Origin: Rarobacter faecitabidus
Lineage (GTDB): Bacteria; Actinomycetota; Actinomycetes; Actinomycetales; Cellulomonadaceae
NCBI RefSeq assembly: GCF_006716265.1
Contig: NZ_VFOS01000001.1
Span: 1,674,001 to 1,738,000, forward strand
DNA length: 64,000 nucleotides
Direction: 5' to 3'
The position numbers were made by a program, and so were the translations under genes. This document shows, piece after piece, positions 55,466 to 64,000 of this stretch (the first letter of the stretch is position 1; each line of letters starts with the position of its first letter). The notes beneath the pieces are model-generated. The model was not told the DNA's origin. It was given only the letters and a program-made list of their open reading frames with translations, and ran no database searches.

Positions 55466-56293
55466 TCAGCACCAGGATCGGCGCCCGTGGGGCTTCAGGG
55501 CGAGGTCACGTAGCACGATGGATATCCGGACCCGCTGATCCGCGCAGGCTCGCCGGAAGTCGACCCGGCGGTACTCGATGTCGATCACGCGCCCGCCGTA
55601 GTGCTTCGCGTACGTGCCACACTCCCGGTAACGGGCGCAGGATTCGGCGACGGCGAAGTCGAAGCCCAGGCGGGTGCCATCTAACGTGGACCAGTTCTTC
55701 TGCCCGGCCGCGAGGCCCGCGCGGTGCGCCCGCCTCACCAGCAGCCTCGCGTACTTCTTCGCCTGCTGGGTCGTCAGCAGACCCCGGCTGCGCGTAAACG
55801 AGTCCAGGTTGTCGAACTCCACCGCGTCGAACCCGTCGCGTGCGCACCTGTCGATCCACGGCCCGACGATGCGCAGCAGTGCCTTGCGTTTTTTTGCGGT
55901 ACGGATATCGAGCAGATACTCGTTCCAGTCGGCGTCCTTGACGCGCTTGCCGCCCTTTCTCAGGACGAGTTTCCCGTGCCGCTCCCACAGCTTCTTAGCA
56001 CCGGGCTGGGTTTGATACGCGTTGATGTAGCAAATGTTGTAGACGCCCCTTGCTGGGTGCGCGAGGCGGTCTCGGGCGACGATACCGACTCCCTTGGCCG
56101 GCTTGCTCGGGCCGCCGAGCTGGTAGTCCGCTTTGACTCCGGTGGGCAGTGGCCGGATGGTCGGTTTCATTGTGGACGAGGCTATCGCCTCCGGCGCGGC
56201 CCTCGCGATCAGCGCTCCCGTGAATATCAGGACCACGCTCAGCGCCAATGCTGCCGGCTTCCGCCTGGTCCGGGCTTCAGCAGCGGCCCTCAT
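55466..56293 (-). CDS. Exported GH114-like (endo-alpha-1,4-polygalactosaminidase) protein
   Basis: A 275-residue protein from ATG 56293 ([19 protein letters not shown]), with a signal peptide or anchor at about 13-35. The rest matches the GH114/TIM-barrel glycosidase family: WQLGG-like [43 protein letters not shown], and the acidic pair in [20 protein letters not shown]. Family members cleave galactosaminogalactan-type polymers. It ends just beyond sucC, divergent promoters aside, and follows the VOC gene by 28 bases in the same direction. Confidence 0.83.
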   Translation of the reverse strand: MRAAAEARTRRKPAALALSVVLIFTGALIARAAPEAIASSTMKPTIRPLPTGVKADYQLGGPSKPAKGVGIVARDRLAHPARGVYNICYINAYQTQPGAKKLWERHGKLVLRKGGKRVKDADWNEYLLDIRTAKKRKALLRIVGPWIDRCARDGFDAVEFDNLDSFTRSRGLLTTQQAKKYARLLVRRAHRAGLAAGQKNWSTLDGTRLGFDFAVAESCARYRECGTYAKHYGGRVIDIEYRRVDFRRACADQRVRISIVLRDLALKPHGRRSWC

Positions 56294-56321
56294 CCAGTCA
56301 CGCTCGGCATTCTCAGGTTGG

Positions 56322-56726
56322 TCAGGCGAACGAGTCTTCGATCGCGAGCAGCCAGGCGATGCCGAACCGATCAACCAACTGGCCGAATTCACCGCCCCAC
56401 GGGGCAGTGCCGAGGGGGAAGGTGATCTCCGCACCCTCCGAAAGGCCCGCCCAGATCTGCCTGATGCGATCGGCGGCGGCGCTATCGCCGTTCACGGTGA
56501 TGCCGTGTCCAGGCGTCACCTCATCGTGCATGTCGGCACCCATGATCCTGAAGCCATCGGGAGTGCGCAGGTCAGCGTGCATCAGGTAGTCGGGATGCGT
56601 CGCTTCCATACCACCTTCGCGATAGGTGCTGACTTCGAGGTCACCGCCGAAGACGCGCTGGTAGAACTCGAACGCGCTGCGTGCCTCGCCGGCAAACCCC
56701 AGATACGGATTCAGTGATGTGGCCAT
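56322..56726 (-). CDS. VOC-superfamily (PhnB/glyoxalase-like) protein
   Basis: A 134-residue protein of the PhnB-like DUF1338/3-demethylubiquinone type: NPYLGFAGEARSAFEFYQRV, VFGGDLEV, MHADLRTPDGFRIMGADM, and a closing WGGEFGQLVDRFGIAWLLA. These small betaalphabetabetabeta proteins bind metal or small ligands; no particular reaction can be assigned. It is followed by the GH114-like gene. Confidence 0.88.
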   Translation of the reverse strand: MATSLNPYLGFAGEARSAFEFYQRVFGGDLEVSTYREGGMEATHPDYLMHADLRTPDGFRIMGADMHDEVTPGHGITVNGDSAAADRIRQIWAGLSEGAEITFPLGTAPWGGEFGQLVDRFGIAWLLAIEDSFA

Positions 56727-56783
56727 GATCCCAACCCTACGCGCCCTCGGCTCGACCGCGACCGGTGAGCACTGACCCGCGGG

Positions 56784-59267
56784 TCACAGCTTCGTGATCG
56801 GTGCCATCCTGAGCAGTAACCGCTTGGCATCGCCGCTCCCGAAGTCGACGCGAGCCACGGCATTGCGGCCACTGCCTTCGAGACCGACGACTGTTCCAAG
56901 CCCGAACTTGTCGTGCGTCACCTTGTCCCCGACGGTCAGCGAGATGGTCGGCGCCTCCACCTTGGTCACGGGGGTGGACGAGCCACCCGGTGGCAATTCG
57001 CCGCTGCTGCTACGGGCGTAGCCGCTCGATCCGGAGCCGATGGCCGGCGCGAAGTCGTCCTCGTCCCACTTGCGCCGACCTCCGCCATAGGCGCCCCAAC
57101 CGGAGCTACGAAGGGAGGCGGTCGACGACTCCCGGCGACGCCACTCGATGAGCGACTCGGGGATCTCGTCCAGGAACCGGCTGGCCGGGAAGGACTGCGC
57201 CTGACCCCAGGCGGAGCGCTGGGCAGAGCGCGTCAGGTACAGCCGCTGGCGCGCCCGCGTGATCCCCACGTAGGCCAGCCGCCGTTCCTCCGACAACTCG
57301 GAGTCATCGGCGAGCGAGCGCGAGTGTGGGAACGTGCCGTCCTCCATCCCGGTCAGGAACACGACCGGAAACTCCAGGCCCTTGGCGGTGTGCAGCGTCA
57401 TCAGCGTGAGCATGCCCATGCCGTCCGTGTCGGCGAGCTGGTCCGCATCCGCGACGAGCGAGACGCGTTCGAGGAAATCGGTCAGGTCCGCGTCCGGGAA
57501 GTCCGTGACGAACTCCACCGCGACCGCATGGAACTCTGCCAGGTTCTCGACCCGCGGGTAGTCCTGGGGGTCCTCACTCGCCCGGAGCGCTTCGAGGTAA
57601 CCGGTGATGTCGAGCGCCCGCTCGATGACCTCGTCGGCGGCATGTCCGGCGGCGTACTCGATCAGGTCGTCGAGCAGTGCGAGGAACCCGGCGACCGGCT
57701 TGGTCGTGCGCGCCGTCATGCCCGGCAGCTCATCGAGCCGGCGCAGGGCCGCGAAGAAGCTGATGCCCTCGCGCGCCGCGAACTGCGCGATCACCGCCTC
57801 GGACCTGTCCCCGATACCGCGCTTCGGCACGTTCAGAATGCGGCGCAGCGAGACGTCGTCGTCGGGATTCGCAACGACCCGCAGGTACGCGACCGCGTCC
57901 TTGACCTCGCGGCGCTCATAGAACCGGGTGCCGCCGATGAGCCGGTAGGGCAGGCCGACCTTGATCAGCCTGTCCTCGATCGCTCGCGACTGCGCATTGG
58001 TCCGGTAGAAGATCGCGATGTCACTGTACTTCACGCCCTCGGCGTCGGTGAGCCGGTCGACTTCCTCCGCGATGAAGCGTGCCTCCGCGTGCTCATCGTC
58101 CGCGACATCGGCCACGATCTTCGCACCGTCGCCGCTGTCGGTCCAGAGTTTCTTGGGCCGGCGTTCGTTGTTCTGTGCGATCACAGCGTTGGCCGCCGAC
58201 AGGATCGTCTGCGTCGAACGGTAGTTCTGCTCCAGCAGAATGGTGCGGGCGCTCGGATAGTCCTTCTCGAACTCCTCGATGTTGCGGATCGTGGCGCCGC
58301 GGAACGCGTAAATGGACTGATCCGAATCGCCGACCACGGTCAGTTCGCCCGGCGGCACCTTCGAGTTCGCATCAGTGCCGACCAGCTCGCGCACCAGCAC
58401 GTACTGCGCGTGGTTCGTGTCCTGGTACTCGTCCACGAGGATGTGACGGAAGCGCCGGTGGTAGTGCTCGGCGACAGCCGGGTTCTCCTGCAGCAGGCGT
58501 ACCGTCAGCATGATGATGTCGTCGAAGTCCACGGCGTTCGCGGACTTCAGTCGCTGCTGATACCGCTCGTACACGCTGGCCAGAACCAGATCGAACGCGG
58601 CACCATCGCCATTGCCCGCATCCGCGGCGGCACGGAACTGTTCCGGAGTGATCAGTTCATTCTTCAGGTCCGAGATCCGGTGCGCGAGGGCCTTCGCGGA
58701 GAATTGCTTGGCGTCCAGGTCCAATTCGCGCGCCACCAGCGTTATCAGCCTGGACGAGTCCGCCGAGTCGTAGATGGAGAAACTCGACTTGAGCCCCACC
58801 AGGTCGTGCTCGGAGCGCAGTATCCGTACACACGCGGAGTGAAACGTGGCCACCCACATCTGTCTGGCGGATGGGCCGACCAGCTCGATGACCCGCTCGC
58901 GCATCTCCGCGGCGGCCTTGTTCGTGAAGGTAATGGCCAGAATCTGACCCGGCGTCGAACGGCCCGTGGCCAGCAGATAGGCGATGCGATGCGTGAGCAC
59001 TCGCGTCTTTCCCGATCCGGCGCCAGCCACGATTAGCAGCGGCTCCCCGGCGTGTTCCACCGCGGCTCGCTGCTGCGGGTTGAGTCCGCGCAGCAGCGCC
59101 GTCGCCTCCCTCTCACGGTCATCCGCGAAGTCACCGTCCGAGGCAGCAACGGAGGACTCGTCCGCAAAACTACTCAGGGGGGCGAACTGCGCAAGGCGCG
59201 CGGTCCCCTGACTGTCGAGCCGAGTGCGGGCCAGGCGCGCGGTGAGGGTGTCGAAAAGGGAAGCCAT
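56784..59267 (-). CDS. pcrA: UvrD/PcrA-type DNA helicase
   Basis: An 827-residue superfamily-1A helicase. After a 55-residue lead it has Q motif LNPQQRAAVEHAGEPLLIVA, motif I GAGSGKTR, Ia TFTNKAAAEM, II DEYQDTNHAQY, III VGDSDQSIYAFRGA, IV LEQNYRST, V TLHTAKGLEFPVVFLTG and VI EERRLAYVGITRARQRL. The C-terminus (about 755-827) is a Tudor-like RNA-polymerase-binding domain (VGDKVTHDKFGLGTVVGLEG) characteristic of PcrA. It acts in nucleotide-excision repair and removal of stalled complexes. Confidence 0.96.
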   Translation of the reverse strand: MASLFDTLTARLARTRLDSQGTARLAQFAPLSSFADESSVAASDGDFADDREREATALLRGLNPQQRAAVEHAGEPLLIVAGAGSGKTRVLTHRIAYLLATGRSTPGQILAITFTNKAAAEMRERVIELVGPSARQMWVATFHSACVRILRSEHDLVGLKSSFSIYDSADSSRLITLVARELDLDAKQFSAKALAHRISDLKNELITPEQFRAAADAGNGDGAAFDLVLASVYERYQQRLKSANAVDFDDIIMLTVRLLQENPAVAEHYHRRFRHILVDEYQDTNHAQYVLVRELVGTDANSKVPPGELTVVGDSDQSIYAFRGATIRNIEEFEKDYPSARTILLEQNYRSTQTILSAANAVIAQNNERRPKKLWTDSGDGAKIVADVADDEHAEARFIAEEVDRLTDAEGVKYSDIAIFYRTNAQSRAIEDRLIKVGLPYRLIGGTRFYERREVKDAVAYLRVVANPDDDVSLRRILNVPKRGIGDRSEAVIAQFAAREGISFFAALRRLDELPGMTARTTKPVAGFLALLDDLIEYAAGHAADEVIERALDITGYLEALRASEDPQDYPRVENLAEFHAVAVEFVTDFPDADLTDFLERVSLVADADQLADTDGMGMLTLMTLHTAKGLEFPVVFLTGMEDGTFPHSRSLADDSELSEERRLAYVGITRARQRLYLTRSAQRSAWGQAQSFPASRFLDEIPESLIEWRRRESSTASLRSSGWGAYGGGRRKWDEDDFAPAIGSGSSGYARSSSGELPPGGSSTPVTKVEAPTISLTVGDKVTHDKFGLGTVVGLEGSGRNAVARVDFGSGDAKRLLLRMAPITKL

Positions 59268-59455
59268 GATGCACCAAGCCTAGTAGGTGGCGAGGACATT
59301 GCGGGGACGGGCGGCAGGCGCCGCCTTGTCGCCAATTGTCCAGATTGTGAACCCCGCTAGAGACCCCGGTCGCCCCGCCGTAGCGTAATCAGAACGTCCG
59401 CAGGGAGATTTCCCCGCGGGCACCGCCCGGTGATCCCCGCCCCCCAAGGACCACG

Positions 59456-61294
59456 ATGGATTCGATCGACTCTGACACGACCGCTGACGGCGCTGCCGCC
59501 GAGAGCGGGCAACGGCAGCGCGCCGCCACTAGCACCCGTGCTACACAGCTGGCGGACGCCCCGGGCGCCGCCACTCGCCGCCCCGCGACCGCCGCCGCCG
59601 GCGATCGACCCGCCCGGCCCGCGCGCGCCGCGCGCCCCAATGGTCAGTGGAAGGTCGACGGCAAAGAACCGCTCAACGTCAACGAGACGCTCAAGCAGAA
59701 GGACGACGGCCTCAACGTCCGCCAGCGCATTGAGTCGATCTACGCGTTGGGCGGGTTCGACTCGATCCCCAAGGAGGATCTGCACGGCAGATTCCGCTGG
59801 TGGGGCCTCTACACGCAGCGCAAGCCCGGCATCGACGGCGGTCGCACCGCTCAACTCGAAACCGAGGAGATCGAGGACAGCTACTTCATGCTGCGCGTCC
59901 GCGTGGACGGCGGCGCCCTGACGGCCGAGCAGTTGCGCGTCATCGCGGGCATCTCGCGCGACTTCGGCCGCGACACGGCGGATATCACCGACCGGCATAA
60001 CATCCAGTTCCACTGGATCGACGTGGTGGACATGCCGGAGATCTGGCGGCGACTCGAATCGGTCGGATTGCAGACGACGGAGGCGTGCGGCGACGTTCCG
60101 CGCGTCATCCTGGGCTCGCCCGTGGCGGGCATCGCCAAGGACGAGGTCATCGACCCGACCGAGATCATCGACGAGATCGTGCGCCGGTACGTGGGCGATC
60201 CCTCGTTCTCGAACCTGCCGCGCAAGTACAAAACGGCGATCACCGGCCACCCCAGCCTGGACGTGGTGCCCGAGATCAACGACTTCTCGCTCGTGCCCGT
60301 CGTTCATCCCGAACTCGGGATCGGCTTCGACCTGTGGGTCGGCGGCGGATTGAGCACGTCGGCGCACCTGGCCCAGCGGCTCGGCACGTTCCTCGCGCCC
60401 GAGCGCGTGCCCGAGGTGTGGGTCGCCGTGACCTCGATCTTCCGCGACTATGGCTATCGCCGGCTGCGCAACCGCGCCCGGCTCAAGTACCTGATGGCGG
60501 ACTGGGGAGCGGAGAAGTTCCGGCAGGTGCTCCAGGACGAGTACCTCGGGTACGAATTGCCCGACGGCCCTCCGCCGCCGCAGCCGACCCGCTCGGGGGA
60601 CCATGTCGGCGTCCACGAACAGAAGGACGGCAACTTCTACATCGGCGCGGCCCCGCACGTCGGGCGGACGAGCGGCAGTGCCCTGTTGGGCGTCGCCGAG
60701 TTGGCGGAGTCGGTCGGGTCGAACCGCATCCGGCTCACGCCCTACCAGAAGCTGCTGGTACTGGACGTGCCCGGCGATGACGTGGAGCGCGTGGTCGAAG
60801 GGCTGCGCGAACTGGGGTTCGAGGCGCGGCCGGGCAGTTTCCGCCGTTCGACCATGGCCTGCACCGGGATCGAGTACTGCAAGCTCGCGATCGTCGAGAC
60901 GAAGGCGACCGCCACCACCGCGATCAATCAGCTCGAGGAGCGGTTGGGCTCGTACGCCGACGAGCACAAGTTGCTACCCATCACGCTCAACGTGAATGGC
61001 TGCCCGAATTCCTGCGCCCGTATCCAGACGGCCGACATCGGCCTGAAGGGCCAGCTGGTACTGGACGACGACGGCGAGCAGGTACCAGGCTTCCAGGTCC
61101 ACCTGGGCGGCGGGCTCGTGTCCGAGCAGCGCGCCGAGGCGGGCGTCGGGCGGACCGTGCGAGGACTCAAGGTCACCGCCGATGGGATCGCCGACTACGT
61201 CGAGCGCGTCACGCGCCGCTACGTCGATGGCCGCTCGGCGGACGAGACCTTCGCCGCGTGGGCGCTACGCGCCGAGGACGACGACTTGCGATGA
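59456..61294 (+). CDS. Ferredoxin-type sulfite (or nitrite) reductase
   Basis: A 612-residue siroheme enzyme. After a 65-residue low-complexity start come two NIR_SIR ferredoxin-like half domains and two NIR_SIR cores (LRVIAGISRDFGRDTADITD; GSNRIRLTPYQKLLVLD). The 4Fe-4S/siroheme cysteines are Cys469 and Cys475 (MACTGIEYCKLA) and Cys516 and Cys520 (NGCPNSCARIQ). The gene overlaps cysH by ATGA, so sulfite is the likely substrate, reduced to sulfide for cysteine. Nitrite reductases of the same family cannot be excluded by sequence alone. Confidence 0.93.
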   Translation: MDSIDSDTTADGAAAESGQRQRAATSTRATQLADAPGAATRRPATAAAGDRPARPARAARPNGQWKVDGKEPLNVNETLKQKDDGLNVRQRIESIYALGGFDSIPKEDLHGRFRWWGLYTQRKPGIDGGRTAQLETEEIEDSYFMLRVRVDGGALTAEQLRVIAGISRDFGRDTADITDRHNIQFHWIDVVDMPEIWRRLESVGLQTTEACGDVPRVILGSPVAGIAKDEVIDPTEIIDEIVRRYVGDPSFSNLPRKYKTAITGHPSLDVVPEINDFSLVPVVHPELGIGFDLWVGGGLSTSAHLAQRLGTFLAPERVPEVWVAVTSIFRDYGYRRLRNRARLKYLMADWGAEKFRQVLQDEYLGYELPDGPPPPQPTRSGDHVGVHEQKDGNFYIGAAPHVGRTSGSALLGVAELAESVGSNRIRLTPYQKLLVLDVPGDDVERVVEGLRELGFEARPGSFRRSTMACTGIEYCKLAIVETKATATTAINQLEERLGSYADEHKLLPITLNVNGCPNSCARIQTADIGLKGQLVLDDDGEQVPGFQVHLGGGLVSEQRAEAGVGRTVRGLKVTADGIADYVERVTRRYVDGRSADETFAAWALRAEDDDLR

Positions 61295-62148
61295 CAGGTG
61301 TCCAGGCCGATCCGGCTCTCACATCCCTCTTCCGCGGCGGTTCTGCACCACTGCGCTCTGCTCGGCAGCGCGCCCGCGAGGAGGAGCGGGCCACCGACGT
61401 CGCGCGCCGCGCGCGCGAGCGGCGGGTACGCCGTAGCGAGGACGAGCTGCGCGCACTGGCAGAGGAGGGGCGCGCCCTGCTGCACGGCTCGGGCGTCGGG
61501 GCGGACGACGAGGCCGACACGGCGGCGGTCATGGCGTGGGTGACCGCGACGTTCGGCGATCGAATCGCGGTGGCCAGCTCGATGGCCGACACCGTGCTGC
61601 CGCACGTCGTGTCGAGTTACAAGCCGTGGATAGACGTGCTGTTTCTCGACACCGGCTACCACTTCGCGCAGACTCTGGAGACCCGTGATCGTGCGGCGCG
61701 CGAGCTGCGGATCTCCGTGGTGACGGTGACCGGTGCCAGGACGGTGGCAGAGCAGGACGAGGCCCTCGGACCGGAACTCTTCCGCCGCGATCCGACGGAA
61801 TGCTGCCGACTGCGCAAGGTGGTCCCGCTACGCGAGCGACTTCGCGACTACGAGGTGTGGATCTCGGGCGTGCGGCGCGCCGACGCGCCTTCGCGCGCGC
61901 AGGCGCCGCTCGTGGCATGGGACCAGGCCAATCGGCTCGTGAAGGTCAACCCGATCGCCGGTTGGAGCGATGAGCAGGTGGACGCCTACCTGGCCGCCAA
62001 CGACATCGTCGTGAATCCGCTGTTGTCCCAGGGGTACCCCTCCATCGGCTGCGAACCGTGCACCTCGAAGGTCGCCCCCGGCGAGGATCCTCGATCGGGC
62101 CGCTGGGCCGGTCAGACAAAGACGGAGTGCGGGCTGCACGTCATCTGA
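61291..62148 (+). CDS. cysH: Adenylyl-/phosphoadenylyl-sulfate reductase
   Basis: A 285-residue reductase from ATG 61291, overlapping the sulfite reductase stop. The PP-loop-like start is VASSMADTVLPHVV, followed by LDTGYHFAQTLETRD. Cysteines 171-172 (TECCRLRKV) and 254 and 257 (IGCEPCTSKV) form the CC...CxxC set that binds a 4Fe-4S cluster, marking it as an APS-type enzyme, and Cys280 in KTECGLHVI is the catalytic thiol. The product sulfite passes to the co-transcribed reductase. Other sulfate-assimilation genes (cysD, cysN) are not found downstream in this window. Confidence 0.94.
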   Translation: MTGVQADPALTSLFRGGSAPLRSARQRAREEERATDVARRARERRVRRSEDELRALAEEGRALLHGSGVGADDEADTAAVMAWVTATFGDRIAVASSMADTVLPHVVSSYKPWIDVLFLDTGYHFAQTLETRDRAARELRISVVTVTGARTVAEQDEALGPELFRRDPTECCRLRKVVPLRERLRDYEVWISGVRRADAPSRAQAPLVAWDQANRLVKVNPIAGWSDEQVDAYLAANDIVVNPLLSQGYPSIGCEPCTSKVAPGEDPRSGRWAGQTKTECGLHVI

Positions 62149-62150
62149 TC

Positions 62151-62242
62151 CCAACCGTGCAGACACCCGACTCCCAACCGTGCCGACACCCGACTCCCAA
62201 CCGTGCCGACACCCGACTCCCAACCGTGCCGACACCCGTTAG
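62151..62242. repeat. 23-bp tandem repeat, four units, after cysH
   Basis: CCAACCGTGCCGACACCCGA plus CTC repeats from 62151, 62174, 62197 and 62220 (the first unit has one change, the last runs into the palindrome). Each unit contains GACACCCG, the outer edge of the palindrome arm that follows. Confidence 0.9.
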
Positions 62243-62291
62243 GGTTGCCGAGCACACGATATATCGTGTGCTCGGCAACCCTAACGGGTGT
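62232..62291. repeat. Perfect 60-bp palindrome between convergent genes
   Basis: Thirty-base arms (62232-62261 and 62262-62291) are exact reverse complements with no spacer. The arm begins ACACCCGTTAGGGTTGCC and the centre is CGATATATCG. It lies 83 bases after cysH and 96 bases before the end of the convergent membrane-protein gene, so it may also terminate transcription. Confidence 0.95.
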
Positions 62292-62313
62292 TCCAAGGGC
62301 GACGTGCAACAGG

Positions 62314-62333
62314 TCGGCAACCCTAACGGGTGT
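62314..62333. repeat. Solo half-copy of the palindrome arm
   Basis: TCGGCAACCCTAACGGGTGT repeats the last 20 bases of the palindrome exactly, without an inverted partner. Both copies are followed by CCxAAGGG-like bases (TTCCAAGGG and CCTAAGGGG). Confidence 0.9.
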
Positions 62334-62387
62334 CCTAAGGGGTAGTGCGCCAACTCGGCGATTGCCCCGGGGAGAGCCGGGGCGAAA

Positions 62388-62732
62388 CTACACGAACACC
62401 GCGATGATGATGTTGACCACGGTGAGCCCGCCGATGGCGTGCTTGACCGCGGCGGGAACGGCGTCGCCCCGGTTCTTGCCGATGAAGGCGAGCGCGACGA
62501 CGACGAGTGCGATCGTGAGTTTGATGCCGATCTTGACCATGTTCGGGTCGCGCACTGCGTCGCTCATCTCGGCGATGCCGACCATCGCGATACCGGACAC
62601 CAGCGCGGTCAGTGCCCCGTGCAGCGTGCCCTTGTAGATACCGGGCTGCTTGACCGTGGCCATATACCCGCCTAGCACGATCGCCCAGCCGACTAGGTGC
62701 AGTACGAGGAAAGCGTCATAAAGAGCAGTCAT
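62388..62732 (-). CDS. Small integral membrane protein
   Basis: A 114-residue protein with four predicted membrane helices: FLVLHLVGWAIVLGGYMA, LHGALTALVSGIAMVGIA, MVKIGIKLTIALVVVALAFI and AIGGLTVVNIIIAVFV. Homologues of this size are annotated only as hypothetical actinobacterial membrane proteins. It stands alone, convergent with cysH. Confidence 0.8.
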   Translation of the reverse strand: MTALYDAFLVLHLVGWAIVLGGYMATVKQPGIYKGTLHGALTALVSGIAMVGIAEMSDAVRDPNMVKIGIKLTIALVVVALAFIGKNRGDAVPAAVKHAIGGLTVVNIIIAVFV

Positions 62733-62929
62733 ACCTCTACCTTAAGAATTCAACAGAATTTTGTCGAAAACCATTACAGCGGAGCGGGTTTTGTCAGAAA
62801 ATGCGACGCGGGTCGACCGCTGGCGCACTCGGCAACCACCCTCCCGGCGCGAGGAAATTCCCTCGGAAGCGCCATCAGCGATGCGATTTCATGGCCGGAC
62901 GATCGGACGCCCGACTACACGACGGCACG

Positions 62930-63646
62930 TCAGAGCAACCGTCGCGCCGCCGCCCAGCGGGTGATCTCGTGCCGCGAGGAAAGTTGCAACTTGCGCAGCA
63001 CAGCCGACACGTGGGTCTCCACCGTCTTGATCGAGATGAAGAGCTCGCTAGCCACCTCGCGATACGAGTATCCCCGCGCTATGAGCCGCATGACCTCCTG
63101 CTCGCGCGCGCTGAGCAGGTCGAGTTCGTCGTCCTCCTGTGCCACCTGCTGCTGCGTGGCGCCGAACGAGTCCAGCACGAAGCCGGCGAGCATCGGCGAA
63201 AAGACCGCATCCCCAGCACGCACGCGCCGAACAGCATCGGCGAGCGCATCGGGCTCTATCGTCTTGGTGACGTAGCCACGCGCGCCGCCGCGAATGACCC
63301 CCACGACATCCTGCGCAGCATCGGACACGGACAGCGCGAGCATCCTGGCGGGCAGGCCGAGCGCGGTGCATCGAGCCGCGACCTCCGCCCCGCCGCCGCC
63401 ATCGCCCCCGGGAAGATGCACGTCGAGGAGCACGACATCGGGGCGGGCCTCGCCAATAACGCTGACTGCCGTGTCCACATCGCCCGCCTGTCCCACCACC
63501 AGGAAGTCATCGGGCAGCGTGGAAATGACGCCCGCGCGGAACATCGCGTGGTCATCTACCACCACTATCCGGAGCTTCCCGCCGGACGCCTGACCGTCGC
63601 TGCCCGCCTCGGAATCTCCCTGTCCTCGCAGTTCGTTCCCGCTCAT
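62930..63646 (-). CDS. NarL/FixJ-family response regulator
   Basis: A 238-residue regulator. The receiver domain (about 25-150) has acidic residues in VVVDDHAMF, phosphoacceptor Asp75 in VVLLDVHLPG, and a Lys in GYVTKTIEPD. The LuxR-type helix-turn-helix (about 172-236) reads LSAREQEVMRLIARGYSYRE and SIKTVETHVSAVLRKL. The start (ATG 63646) overlaps the kinase stop by ATGA, so the pair is one operon. Some related kinases of this arrangement carry a PspC domain, but that part of the kinase lies outside the window. Confidence 0.93.
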   Translation of the reverse strand: MSGNELRGQGDSEAGSDGQASGGKLRIVVVDDHAMFRAGVISTLPDDFLVVGQAGDVDTAVSVIGEARPDVVLLDVHLPGGDGGGGAEVAARCTALGLPARMLALSVSDAAQDVVGVIRGGARGYVTKTIEPDALADAVRRVRAGDAVFSPMLAGFVLDSFGATQQQVAQEDDELDLLSAREQEVMRLIARGYSYREVASELFISIKTVETHVSAVLRKLQLSSRHEITRWAAARRLL

Positions 63647-64000
63647 CCTGCCACCTCCTCGCTTCCGTTACGCGTCATGCGCATCCTGATCTCCGTACCG
63701 CCGTCGCCTCGCTGGCGGATGTCGACGCTACCGCCGCGGCGCTTGACCCGACCGATGATCGACTCCCGCACGCCGAATCTATCCTCCGGGATCTCATCGA
63801 TGTCGAACCCATCGCCCCGGTCCTGGACGGAAATCTCGAGCGATTCCGGGCCGACCTCGCAGTAGACCGAGAAGGGCGGGCGACCGTGTCGCACTGCGTT
63901 CTTCAACGCCTCGCGCGTCGCCTGCAGCAACGCCGCGGCCGCCTCATCGGGACGGGTATCGCCGACGACCACGACCTCGACGGCTACGGAGAACTCGTCC
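63643..64000 (-). CDS. Sensor histidine kinase, C-terminal part
   Basis: Only the last 118 codons are present; the reading frame is open to the window edge. It contains the HATPase_c domain of NarX/DesK-like kinases: ATREALKNAVRHG (N box), a VQDRGDGFDIDEIPEDRFG G1-type box and VRESIIGRVKRRGGSVDI. The DHp and sensor domains lie beyond 64000. It is the partner of the downstream NarL-type regulator. Confidence 0.88.
   Translation of the reverse strand, partial: DEFSVAVEVVVVGDTRPDEAAAALLQATREALKNAVRHGRPPFSVYCEVGPESLEISVQDRGDGFDIDEIPEDRFGVRESIIGRVKRRGGSVDIRQRGDGGTEIRMRMTRNGSEEVAG

Noticed and set aside
56913-59036. A 707-codon plus-strand open frame
   Set aside because: It is antisense to the complete pcrA gene and has no recognisable domain or ribosome-binding site.
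59357-60967. A 536-codon minus-strand open frame
   Set aside because: It is antisense to the sulfite reductase gene, whose cofactor cysteines are in place.

Overview
The window looks like chromosomal DNA from a high-GC Actinomycetota, most like a free-living, polysaccharide-degrading member of the Micrococcales/Actinomycetales. Lineage markers are the fused 2-oxoglutarate dehydrogenase Kgd, the 24-residue ribosomal protein bL37, the SigR/RsrA sigma/anti-sigma pair, and the DUF3107, DUF3017 and DUF6350 families. No rRNA, tRNA, CRISPR array, prophage or replication origin was recognised. Genes are dense, often overlap by ATGA, and lie in short operons on both strands.

Layout. 1-14 kb: the N-terminus of an unassigned protein, a pair of DUF21/CBS membrane proteins, an OmpR-type two-component system, kgd with a GDSL-like gene whose catalytic serine is missing, an orphan pilT, bL37, sigR-rsrA with a perfect SigR-type promoter upstream, DUF3107 and a DEAD-box helicase. 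14-24 kb: a secreted GH92 mannosidase, a PHP phosphoesterase, aminopeptidase P, a general-stress membrane protein, a soluble MgtE-like protein and DUF1003. 24-27.6 kb: an IS element whose transposase carries a premature amber codon, then a visibly lower-GC pair (streptogrisin-like protease and a small lipoprotein), all between DUF1003 and mrp. 27.6-38 kb: mrp, exonuclease III, a secreted GH18 chitinase, folD and glyA behind a ZTP (pfl) riboswitch, a GNAT enzyme, purU and an orphan sugar-type binding lipoprotein. 38-48 kb: a very large secreted GH3 enzyme, mdh, icd and an unusual aquaporin. 48-64 kb: DUF3017, purH, purN, DUF6350, sucD, sucC, a GH114-like protein, a VOC protein, pcrA, a sulfite reductase-cysH operon, a small membrane protein and a NarL-type two-component system cut by the window end.

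How the genes work together. kgd, sucCD, icd and mdh supply much of the TCA cycle; the sucCD and icd-mdh transcription units share a TCTTGA-type palindrome that suggests one regulator. glyA, folD, purU, purN and purH form a one-carbon/purine set, and the ZTP riboswitch ties glyA-folD to purine-pathway status. Three secreted glycoside hydrolases (GH92, GH18, GH3) have unrelated catalytic domains but end in similar lysine/arginine-rich Ig-like tails. Two of them carry LacI-type operators, and the third a similar-sized palindrome, just upstream.

The least explained parts are the shared basic tails, the TCA-cycle palindrome, the two palindromes bracketing the protease promoter, and a family of intergenic inverted repeats that includes a perfect 60-bp palindrome at 62232-62291.
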